From Pollenia angustigena (taxonomy: Eukaryota; Arthropoda; Insecta; Diptera; Polleniidae), in contig OV884059.1 in assembly GCA_930367215.1 (NCBI GenBank), positions 239,939,803-240,003,802 on the forward strand: a stretch of 64,000 bases of DNA. The letters run 5' to 3'. How positions within the stretch are numbered: position 1 is the stretch's first letter; each line of letters opens with the position of its first letter. The position numbers and the translations under genes are program-made. Under the pieces are notes generated by a model, which saw only the letters and a list, made by a program, of their open reading frames with translations, did no database searches and was not told the DNA's origin. This document shows positions 55,363-64,000 of this stretch, one piece after another.

Positions 55363-58300
55363 TTAATCTATATTTACATTTAAAAAGATATCATCATCAA
55401 CTTCCATCAATTCATTATAAATGTTTGATGGTGTTGATATTGATGGGGGATAATTAAAATCTACATTAAGTAGAATATCATCATCATCATCATTTTCCAT
55501 ATATTCTTTATATAAACTTAAATTTGTTGATGGTTGTAATGATGATGGTGATGAAGGTTTATTTATTTTATAATGCCCCCATGCATACGTATCAACACCA
55601 TCTTCTCTTATATAACGCTTATCATCTAAATAACTTAAAACTAACTTACTAATATGTTGTGTATAAATTTGATGAATCTTTGATTTAAAAACATACATAG
55701 AATCATAATATAATTTCTTATCAACTAAACATTTCCTAAAATCACTTATATTTAACTTATTTGTTACTGAGTGTTTGACACCCTTAATTTTTTTAATTTC
55801 CCTATCCTCCCTATCTATTTTTATCGAATACATTTTCGCTCTTAAGCCAATGAATTCCTTTATAACTTTGCCATTGCACTCATCCTTCATCATACCCAAT
55901 ACTTTTTTATTTAACAATGGTATGTTAAAAGCATTATCTTGCGGATATGCAGATGTATCGAAATTGGTGCTAATATCATTTCGAATATCATCATACATGT
56001 CATTTGTTCTTACATCATATATGAAGGAATCGGTGTCCATATAGTTCAAACTTATATTATCGAGATATTTCGGTTTCATGTAATCATAATGGAAATTATA
56101 CATTTTCCATTTTGATAACTCTAAAACCGAAAATCCGATGTAAATAGGTTTATTATATTCAGTCTTTACTCTTCCCAACTCAATAGCAACCATATCGTCA
56201 TGAATTTTTAACGAACTATGGAAATTGGGTCTAGCTATAAGAGCTCTAGCACCTAATCTCTTACCCCTGCTTTCCCATTCACATACTATTTTAATGTCCT
56301 TACGTTTATCAACGTTTTCCATAGTTTTACCGTATACAGCGTTATTTAATAATTTAAACAAATTTTGTTGGAAAGAGTTTTTTGCTAACGTCCTATGGTG
56401 ATTGTTCAAGTCAATGTATATCTTCAACCAATTGGATTGATTAAATTGAAGAATTCTATGAATTTTCTTTAAAATCAATCCATGTTGAAGACATTGTTGT
56501 AATGTTCTGTAATGGATTATATAGTTTGTTTTGTCATTTAAGTCCGCAATTAATTTTACTTGTTTCATTATTTCTATTTTTTTATTGGAAACACAAAACG
56601 GTAAGTCATTATGATAGTCGTGTAATGCGGATGGATATTCTAAGTCTACTTCCAATATATACCCTAAATCGGAATTTTCTTCAATGTTTGCAATATTAAA
56701 ATTTTCAACGTCTTCAACCCATTTAAAATTTTTATAGGGGAGATATTGTGACATTGCATGACCATATAAATTATTCACATCTAAATACATTAGATAAATT
56801 GATTCCTTGGTTGAATCATAATCACTAATATATTTATTGTTAGCAATGGAATGACGTTTACTGCATTGTACAATACCTCCCCTAATACCCCGGAAAACAA
56901 AATTATACATGTTAATATCAGTTAGCAATTCTAACTCAATTTTAGTTGTTTTTAACATTGCATCCCACGATAGACCTGGGATGGTATAATATTGCGAGGG
57001 GTCTAAATTATAAATGTTTTTACAGATCTTGCGGAAATTTTCAAAAATATCGCATAACAAGAGAACATCTACTTTTAAATATAAAAGTAGATAGTCCATT
57101 AAGGTTTTACATTGGAATGTAGACCATACCTTTTCGGCATGATTATAATCATCCTCACTACACGACTCATTAGTGAGTTTATTGAAAAACACTGAACGGG
57201 GTGGTAATTGAGTCTCTTGGAGACGATTCACAGAATTCAAATAGTCATACGGAAAGACACCTTTACGTTTCATTAAACTAAATTCATTGTCATTTGTAAA
57301 ATTAGATTTTATCATATTTAAGTCATCATCGGTTAAATAACTCGATAATTTGTCTAAACTAGATGGCATGAATCTTAATGAATCTAGAAAACGTAATTCA
57401 ATTGTTTTCTTTTCATTTACCGATATCTTTTTTGATATTGAAATATAGAATTCCTTGTTTAAAGGAATTATATTAATATCACCTTCAATTGATGACAGTT
57501 CTCTTACAAACAAATGACAATCATATGCCGAAAGATTATGAAAAAATATTGGTATGAAACTGGCGATTTGAAACTCTAAATTGCATTTATTATGAGCAGG
57601 ACCTCTATATTCGCCAGTAAGATGACAATGGTCAGCTACTCGATCTTCAACAGATAAAAATTTATTGCAAATATGACAATTTGTATCTTCATTTTGTCTT
57701 ATCTGTTGAAGTTGTGTCAAGGAATTCATTGGCTTGACAACACTTAAATAATTAGTATAAATATCTATACTATCCCTAACTAAACTATTGAAAAAATGAT
57801 TTGTTGCATTCACACCGCTATAAATTCTAAATATATCTAAACTTGAGTCAAATGAACACTTAATATAATAGCTGTAAGCAAATGGAATGTGCTTTTGTGT
57901 TGATTTTACTTTCGTAGAATTTTGAATGTTTACTGTTTCCAGTATACATTCAAAATCAGCGTATACAACAAAAGGCACATCCATTTGCTTTTTGAAATTT
58001 TTATAGCTCACTAAACTTTTTTCCGTAGTAGGCATCCTAGTCACAATTTTGTTGCATTCATCTTGGTGTTCTTTTAATGATGACTCAGTATGAAAATGAA
58101 TTAAACAAGTGTTGCAGATATATACTTGATGTTGTTTTTTTGTTAATTGACTACGTATTAATCTGTAATTAAATGAAAAAAAAAGAAAATAATTTAAATA
58201 AATATAAATTTTTAAATATGTACATATTAATACTATTTAAATATTATTAACCTACCTTGAAATATTTTTGATCCATACATAATGGAATCTTTCACCGTCC

Positions 58301-59397
58301 TCTAGCAGTAATAAGTTGAAGTGTTTGGATTTCTCTTCTTTTGTGAAGTAGTATGGCCCTACGATTACATCACCTTCTAACCCAAACACATTCACACTGA
58401 TTTGAGGATTATTTACCTCGAAATCTCTTATTTGGCTTACCGCTAGAGGAAAACTCAAGTTTTTAAAATTTAGGGTGATTCCATTATTTAGTAAAATGAT
58501 GTCATCTTCAATATTTTGAATTTTGTATGATGAACATCTATTGGTATCAATACTGACTGGAGAACCTGCTGATATTATTGCCCACTTGAAGCAGTACTCG
58601 TCTTTATTTTGAACGTTTATACAGGCTTTTTTGTTTTGTATTGATGGTGGTAAAGGAAGGTATTGCGATCCTTTGATGGGACTATATTTATTGATATTAA
58701 TTTCAAGATGGGAGATCTCTATTAAGGCCCATCCACTATCTCGTTCCTGAAACTCGCTCATCTTTCTCATAACAATATTGCAATGGTCATCATAAAGCTT
58801 AAGAATTTCATCTGTTCTTGTTGCAGCATTTAAGATGACCATTTTTGTTTGATGAGATTTCATGTCTATAGTGCATGCGTCTTCTTCTTCCTTTACCAGC
58901 ACATACTCGCAAAATAACTCAATGTTGAATTTTATTGCAGAATACTTCTGAATAATATTCTTCAACAATTGAATTATTTTCGGTTTTTGGTTGAAAAAGA
59001 ATTTTTCGGGCAATAAATTATTACTATCCTCGTTCTCCAGTAGATATGTGGCGATTCGGTTTTTAAAAGTGGTCTTGATGTATTTAACATTATTACTGTC
59101 TTTAGATTTTTCACAATTAAATTTATGTTTACTTGTTCTCAAATGATAATTAAATTTTGATTTTGACATATGTGTATTACACGCATCGCAATAAACATCC
59201 TTAGCTTCACTCATTTCTTTCAAGTGTTCAGTCAAATGCGAATGTTTAAGAAACTCATCGTGGTTTGCGAACTTCAAGTTGCATGTAATACACTTCCATG
59301 ATGTGGACGGACCATCATGAAATAATCTTATATGACGCGTTAAGTTTTTGTTTTGTGTAAACACTTTTTCACAATAGTTGCATACAAAAGAAGCCAT
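55363..59397 (-). CDS. Protein-primed DNA polymerase B, two exons
   Basis: The segment 59397-58256 and the segment 58162-55363 join in frame if a 93-bp intron (58255-58163, GTAGGT...TTACAG) is removed; together about 1313 residues, the family size. Exon 1: C2H2 fingers at the N-terminus (CNYCEKVFTQNKNLTRHIR, CITCNLKF, CDACNTHM). Exon 2, numbered from 58044: exonuclease motifs YADFECI (D30, E32), NLSAYDCHLF (about 170) and YLKVDVLLL (about 325); a CHIC...DHCH...HNKCN zinc or HNH-like insert (about 118-150); polymerase motif A YLDVNNLYG (about 422), motif B NNAVYGKTMEN (about 570) and motif C YMDTDSF (about 670). All key residues seem present and no stop interrupts. It replicates the element using a terminal protein as primer. 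Rightmost gene, reading inward. Confidence 0.92.
58163..58255 (-). other. Predicted intron in the polymerase gene
   Basis: On the minus strand it starts GTAGGTTAATAATATT and ends TCATTTAATTACAG after a long pyrimidine tract. The split codon (AG|A, Arg) keeps the frame, and the coding sequence just after it has a finger-like CNTCLIHFH motif expected at this place in Polinton polymerases. Without splicing a TAG follows one codon after the donor. Confidence 0.8.
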
Positions 59398-59497
59398 TTT
59401 TATTTTAGGATAATATTTTTTTTATTTAATTAATTAAAAAATTCAATATTCACGTTATGATTTGTCAAACAAAACTGGTTTCGATTGAGAAATAACA

Positions 59498-59509
59498 GCG
59501 GTATTTATA
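59498..59509 (-). promoter_or_regulatory. Candidate core promoter of the polymerase gene (TATAAATACCGC)
   Basis: The same 12-mer lies before the BIR gene. It is 101-112 bp before the polymerase ATG and 24 bp inside the right inverted repeat. Confidence 0.5.
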
Positions 59510-59532
59510 CAAAAAAAAAAAATTTCACAATT

Positions 59533-60672
59533 AATCATATTTTTGGTACAGTCCCGTCATATTTCATTAGTTAACAAATTTATAAATAAGGGGCGGGGCT
59601 TATTTTAGTAGAATTTAAGAATTTCAGAAAACTAAACATTCTTAGTTTTTGTTTTCTGTTTGACTTGTCACAGCTACGTCAGCTCTATTCATGTATATTC
59701 TAAGTTGTTGTTGTTGTTGTCGTTGTTGTTGTTATAAATAAGGAGGAGTAGAGTACGATAAGGCAAAATATTAATCAAGAAGTTACTTTCTACTGTTTTT
59801 TATAATATAATTATGAGTATTTATGCTGATTAATTATGTAAACACAATTAATGTGCAGCTGGTTGCTGTTGATACAAAAAAAAAGTGGATGGAATCCTAC
59901 TTTTCACATGGATAATCGTTATCAATCATACACACACACACACACAAAACTGAAAAAACTAAAAATACTTATTCCACGATCAGTTTTATCTTTGATACGA
60001 ATACGCACAAGTAAAATTATCATCCCTCACAAAATTTTTAAAATCTTCAAGACTGACACGTACACGAAGAAATTTCACAACTAACAAAAATGTCATACCT
60101 GCTAAATAATCAACTTTCTTTACACGTCATTTCCTTTTTGCCCACTATCCCCCAAACCTACCGAGTCATTCAAAGCAAAAAGTCACTAGAAAACCTATGC
60201 AACAAAGTCATTAACTATTCTAAACACACACACAATAACTGAAAAACTAAAAATAATTATTCCACGATCAGTTTTATCGTTAATACGAAAACGCACAAGT
60301 AAAATTATCATCCCTCACAAAATTTCAAAATCTTCAAGACACGTACACCAAGAAATTTAACACCTGCTACTAAATAAATAAAAAAAAATTTTCCCACAAA
60401 TTGTTATGTACAAGTAAAATTATCATCCCTCACAAAATTTTAAAAATCATAAATAAACAACTTTTTTTTACACGTCATTTCCCTTTTGCCTCTATTTTTC
60501 AGGAGTGAATGTATAACCCAGCAAACAATTGTTTGCTTGCATGCTCCTAAATTGGAGGCAATAAGAAGGCGATAGATAGGCGATAGTTTTACATTAAATT
60601 GTTTACTGGGTTACGGCTTGCTCCCAACTTTGTATGGCGTAGTTGCGCTAGAACCGCTCTAAACACACTACT
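59533..60672. repeat. Polinton right terminal inverted repeat
   Basis: Inverse of 45083-46200, with a few differences: a longer CA run at 59930-59945, GACGTAGC in place of GACGCAGC, and small indels. It carries the inverse of the three 33-bp units at about 60005, 60293 and 60410. Confidence 0.95.
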
Positions 60673-60678
60673 GTGGGC
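60673..60678. repeat. Polinton target duplication, right copy (GTGGGC)
   Basis: Directly follows CACTACT. Identical to 45077-45082. Confidence 0.93.
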
Positions 60679-61015
60679 AACTCTGAGATCAAACTACATG
60701 TTCCAAAAAAATCTTGGAGGTATAAAAGGGGGAATACGGGTACCTGCCATACCAAAAATTAGTTTTTTTCTTATATCTGAAGAACTACAATAGTGAAGCA
60801 TAATAAATTTAATTTCGGTAACTCTAAGATCAAACTTCATGTTCCTTCTTGGGGTATAAGAGGGAGGATAAGTGTACCCTCAATACAAAAAAAATTATTT
60901 ATTTTCTTATATCTGAAGAATTGCAATGGTGAAGCATACTCAATTTGATGCGCGTAACTTTAAGAACAAACTTAATTTTGCAACAAAACCCCCCATACAA
61001 AAAAACTATTTATAA
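60673..61015. repeat. Diverged tandem repeat, unit about 140 bp, the Polinton target
   Basis: Units begin near 60673, 60817 and 60953 with GTAACT(C/T)TAAGA(T/A)CAAACTT-like sequence, followed by CATGTTCC, a GGTATAA(A/G)AG block, CATACAAAAA and CTTATATCTGAAGAA. The end of the preceding unit (CACTTAATTTGATGTGGGC) is left of the Polinton at 45064-45082, so the element inserted inside this array. The frame at 60599-60793 is chance. Confidence 0.75.
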
Positions 61016-61335
61016 AATAAAAAACATGATTTACTTAATCTTGTAACTCTGTAGTGTCCCTTAAAACTTTGTTTTTTGTCAATTTACTTGAGTCGCTATA
61101 ATCACTTAAAGAAATTTCTTTTCGACCACGCTTTGCCGTCTTAGCACATGAACAATTTTTAGAATATACCCGGGAAGCATTATGCATAAAACAGCATAAA
61201 GTTTTAGTTTGTAACAAGTTGATGAGCCTAATTATTTTGCCGAATTATTTGCAAATATTTCAAATAATTCTCACTATCCAGCTTACAATCAGCCACAACC
61301 CGAGCTTCAAAAATTATCAGTAACTATGCCAGGAG
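61016..61335. other. No gene recognised
   Basis: Only a short minus-strand frame (61035-61217) without motifs. Confidence 0.4.
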
Positions 61336-61680
61336 TATTTTTTGGGGCTCGAGCCGTAGCATGAACAATTCTCCTGGGCCGGATGGTAACGTGCACTAAC
61401 TAGCTGGTCCCTTAATGTCAATTCATAAAAAAGGAGTGGGTAGTAACCGCCCAAGTGCAACTTGTTCGACACTTTCCCAACTTATAGACCATCTTTTAAA
61501 ATTTTAAAGTCTACTAGAGACCTACTGACCTACGAAAAAATGATGCCGTTCCATTTACCATTTTGGCGAAAATAAGGCAATTGCTTTGAATATGTCCAAA
61601 GCTTTCGAAAGAGTTTGGTATTGTGCACTCTTGCCAATTCTGTTGCATTTGGTGTCGGCGAAAATTTCTTTTGTATTTAA
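61336..61680 (+). pseudogene. LINE reverse transcriptase remnant
   Basis: Near 61366 the plus strand reads NNSPGPDGN, the APGPDG motif at the start of the RT domain. Then KKGVGSNRPSATCSTLSQLI (K.GDxxNRPIxxxSxLSK) and, near 61590, ALNMSKAFERVWYCALL (the D.SKAFD.VW motif, with Asn for the catalytic Asp). Stops and frame changes between them and no FADD motif, so it is dead. It is cut on the right by the TA-flanked MITE. Confidence 0.7.
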
Positions 61681-61696
61681 TTTTGAAAAAAAGCTA

Positions 61697-62178
61697 CGCA
61701 GAAAAAATTATTAGTAGTTTTTTATCAATTAAAAAAATTATTTAAAAAGTACTTAAGCTTAATTAACGTAATAATTGAATCAATTATTTTTTTTGTTGAA
61801 CGAAAATTAAAAATATAATTTTGATTTAATTAACATTTTAGTTGTTTTGAAATAAATTTTGAATTAAAATAATAATCAAATAACAAAAAATTATTTCGTT
61901 CAAAATAAAATAATTTAAACTTGTGAAATTGTTGTTGGAAATTGTCAAAATCAATCAACACATTGTTTGAAACGGCCAAGTTTTTTGATAATTTTTTTAA
62001 TTAAAATTGAAAATATCATTTATTGAAAAAAAAAATATTCAAAATATAAAATTTTTACAATTTTTAGTAATCAATATAATTATTTTGGTAATTGGTACAA
62101 AATCAACAAATGGGTTGCTTGAATCTATGAATTTGGTATAAAATTGGTGATTAGAGAAAATTTTTAATTCTTTCCGTG
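61697..62178. mobile_element. TA-flanked MITE, CACGGAAA type
   Basis: TA (61695-61696) then CGCAGAAAAAATTA; right end TTTAATTCTTTCCGTG followed by TA (62179-62180). The ends match 18703-19499 allowing a few substitutions. The interior is almost only A and T, with AATTAAAA motifs in both orientations. Confidence 0.65.
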
Positions 62179-62200
62179 TATTTAAAGAGTAATTATCGAA

Positions 62201-62724
62201 AAACCAATGTACCCACAAAGATTGACTGTTTGGTGCGGTTTATGGGCTGGCGGCATCATCGGGCCGTATTTTTTTTAAATGAGGACAGTCAGGCGGTAAC
62301 TGTGGATGGTGTTCGCCATCGTGAGATGATAACGAACTTTTGATGACCTGAATTGGAAGATATGGATGTGGACGATATGTGATTTTAACAGGACGGTGCC
62401 ACTTGCCACACAGCTAACGAAACAATGGCTCTTTTGTGCGACAAATTCAATGGCCGTGTTATCTCACGCGGTGGTGATATCAAGTGGCCGCCAAGATCAT
62501 GTGATTTTACATCGTTGGACATCTTTCTTTGGGGTTATTTGAAAGAAAAGGTGTACGTCGACAAGCCAGCAACAATTAAAGAGCTAAAGGATGAGATAAT
62601 TCGACCCATTAACGGTAAAGAACCTCAATTATGCCTCAGCGTTAGTAAAAATTTGGGCCATCGGATGGAGGTGTGCCGCCGAGGTAGCGGCGGCCATTTG
62701 GTCGATATTTTATTCCATACATAA
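62201..62724 (+). pseudogene. Tc1/mariner-type transposase C-terminal remnant
   Basis: Reads PQRLTVWCGLWAGGIIGPYF, a stop, then VDGVRHREMITNF, stops, DVDDM, QDGATCHTANETMALLCDKF, GRVISRGGDIKWPPRSCDFT, SLDIFLWGYLKEKVYVDKPA and a tail to 62724. Asp of QDG and Asp of SLD fit the second and third acidic residues of the DDE triad. The first Asp region is missing because the copy is cut on the left, and several stops sit upstream of 62425. The stretch from 62425 to 62724 is open. The same family as the minus-strand remnant at 10385-10690, less decayed. Confidence 0.85.
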
Positions 62725-63480
62725 TTGAACCATATTTTCCAAAATAATTTGTGTTGTATTAAAAATCAACATCGGCCCTTGAATTTGAAATATGTGTTTA
62801 CTAATAATAAGGCCTTTAAAAAGGCCTTCATATAGTTTTTCTGTCCTGAATGTTGGCAACAAGTGGTTTTTCTTACGCAAAATATTTCCAGATATCATTG
62901 CATGACTTCCGAAATGCATGTTTATACATACTGTGTGTATGTATGTACAGACATGAAGGCAAAATTCTTACACATATTTGCACGCATGGAGTTTAAAAAT
63001 ATTTCAATTTTCTTTTCAGTTGTGGAATGTTTAAGTTAAATATACGTACTTGGAAATTATTCACAGCCAAGGCACTGAAATAAAAAGACGACAGTGTAAA
63101 TTTATTTTTTTTTTGTTTTAACATTTTTTGTGTCTTAAAATGAATTTACACATAACAGCTATAAAATTATCTTGACTTCTTACATAGAATTTTAATTAAA
63201 ATAATTAGGGCTGTATTCTCTGGTGTATAAATTAAGAAATTCCTCACAAATACAACGCAGTATTATTACGACACTTTCGGGTCTCAGCATGCTGTCTTAA
63301 ATATTTGCTTAAGCATTTACTTCACTGTATCTGTAACCAATTTTTTTTTTTTTTGTAGCCAAGTTAAGTGTTGCACAAACAAAACACGAAACAAAAGATG
63401 TTGACATAATAATTTTTAATGGAAAAATTACATTTAAATTTTTTTTAGATTTTTATTATTAATTGTTGCTGATGTGTTAA
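62725..63480. other. No gene recognised
   Basis: Short inverted AAGGCCTTT motifs at 62811-62828 and a poly-T run near 63340. Nothing coding. Confidence 0.4.
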
Positions 63481-63486
63481 AATTAG

Positions 63487-63606
63487 GTGGCATGTCATAA
63501 CGTCCAGTGTCATAGTGTGCATGGACGTTATGACTTTTGAAAGTGTCACAATGTCCATGGACACTATGACATTTTGCAAATGGACATTATGACACTTTCA
63601 AAAGTG
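63487..63606. repeat. Nested hairpins of GTCATAACGTCCA and GAAAGTGTCA motifs
   Basis: GTCATAACGTCCA...TGGACGTTATGAC (63497-63533) forms one hairpin. Directly after it, CTTTTGAAAGTGTCACAATG...CATTATGACACTTTCAAAAG (about 63534-63604) forms a second, with an inner TGTCCATGGACA palindrome. Confidence 0.8.
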
Positions 63607-63642
63607 TCTAAAGAAGTTAAATACAAAAAAACTATCTGCATA

Positions 63643-63790
63643 CACGCAGAGAAAAACATGTTTCATTATGGTCCCAACCAACAAAACTACTTAACCATAA
63701 TATGGTTGTCGGTGACAATGATTTGGTTAAATGAAACATAATATGGTAACAAATTTTCTAAAAAAGGTTTTGCTGCTTTTTCTCTGGGTG
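63643..63790. mobile_element. TA-flanked MITE, CACGCAGAGAAAAA type, 148 bp
   Basis: TA (63641-63642) then CACGCAGAGAAAAACATG; the right end GCTTTTTCTCTGGGTG is followed by TA (63791-63792). The interior has AACCATAATATGGTT palindromes. A partial relative is at 32660-32926. Confidence 0.75.
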
Positions 63791-63821
63791 TATATATTAA
63801 ATATATAACGAAAACACTTTT

Positions 63822-64000
63822 GGGCGCAAGGATTTTCTCTTCTATGGTATAACAAATACCGGCTTCGCTAATTAAGCTTCTTTGCACAGCCGGCCTTTGG
63901 CCGGGCGCAAGGATTTTATTCTCTATGGTATAACAAATACCGGCTTCGCTAACTAAAGCTTCTCTGCACAGCCGGCCTTTGGCCGGGCGCAAGGATTTTC
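63822..64000. repeat. Satellite-type tandem repeat, unit 81-82 bp, runs off the window
   Basis: GGGCGCAAGGATTTT starts at 63822, 63903 and 63985. Each unit contains TATGGTATAACAAATACCGG, CTTCGCTAA and CAGCCGGCCTTTGGCCGG. It is much richer in GC than the surroundings and contains a GCCGGCCTTTGGCCGG-type hairpin. The minus-strand frame across it exists because the unit lacks stops in that frame. Confidence 0.88.

Larger units (their letters stand above)
45083..60672. mobile_element. Complete Polinton/Maverick element, 15,590 bp
   Basis: Ends are AGTAGTGTGTTTAGAGCGG and its inverse, with 5'-AG and CT-3' termini. Terminal inverted repeats of 1118 and 1140 bp and a 6-bp perfect target duplication complete the structure. 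The content is the Polinton set: protein-primed DNA polymerase B, retroviral-type integrase, adenovirus-type protease, packaging ATPase, double-jelly-roll major capsid and penton-like proteins. Extra genes include a BIR-domain protein and a PLA2-bearing protein. Polintons replicate via protein-primed synthesis and are thought to form virions in some lineages. Four genes here are broken, so the copy is probably no longer autonomous for virions, though polymerase, integrase, ATPase and both capsid genes are open. Confidence 0.97.

Noticed and set aside
60599..60793. Plus-strand frame across the right Polinton end
   Set aside because: It crosses the element border into the tandem target repeat and has no motif.
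63687..63992. 101-residue minus-strand repeat protein
   Set aside because: It is an 82-bp satellite read in a stop-free frame.
1..64000. CRISPR array, bacterial operon or rRNA genes
   Set aside because: No spaced direct repeats of CRISPR type, no Shine-Dalgarno-linked bacterial genes and no rRNA signatures; the content is that of an insect genome.

Overview
The window looks like AT-rich intergenic or intronic DNA from a fly, probably a calyptrate such as a blow fly or house fly. That is inferred from the mix of Jockey-like LINEs, Tc1/mariner, hAT, piggyBac, Harbinger, Helitron, Penelope and Polinton sequences, and from a dispersed repeat whose ends carry a hairpin reading ATTCGGCACAGCCGAAT. 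No ordinary host gene could be supported; almost every coding segment belongs to a mobile element. All assignments come from reading motifs by eye. No database search was run.

Layout. 1-36 kb is a graveyard of short or decayed transposons, many with readable ends: two hAT-type elements (1887-3281, 6514-7035), a decayed piggyBac (3586-5055), Tc1/mariner remnants and TA-flanked MITEs, a Penelope GIY-YIG remnant (about 16.4-17.2 kb), a Jockey-like LINE on the minus strand (19.85-21.5 kb) split by a MITE, a Harbinger remnant (24.4-26.2 kb) and large inverted-repeat elements (27.3-31.4 kb). 35.8-39.1 kb is a nested composite: a threefold, partly inverted, tRNA-like repeat flanked by a 12-bp duplication, with an internally deleted but open piggyBac element inside it. 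39.85-42.7 kb holds a dispersed repeat and a non-autonomous Helitron.

The centrepiece is a complete Polinton/Maverick element at 45083-60672 (15,590 bp). It has 1.1-kb terminal inverted repeats, 5'-AG...CT-3' ends and a perfect 6-bp target duplication (GTGGGC). From left to right it encodes: a BIR-domain (IAP-like) protein with a transmembrane tail (broken); a putative OB-fold protein; on the minus strand an adenovirus-type protease and a phospholipase A2/minor virion protein (one premature stop); on the plus strand a packaging ATPase, a conserved protein of unknown function, a fibre-like protein (frameshifted), an integrase with a chromodomain, a penton-like protein, a 56-aa protein, the major capsid protein and an exonuclease-like protein broken by a 115-bp tandem duplication; and on the minus strand a protein-primed DNA polymerase B whose two open segments are best explained by a 93-bp intron. 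Integration, replication, packaging and capsid functions look open, while four accessory or virion genes are damaged, which suggests a fairly recent but decaying insertion. The least expected part is the membrane-tailed BIR protein at the left end, which shares a 12-bp core-promoter sequence with the polymerase gene at the right end.

60.7-64 kb holds the tandem repeat that was the Polinton target, a LINE remnant, a Tc1-like transposase remnant, MITEs, nested hairpins and a GC-richer 82-bp satellite that runs off the window.
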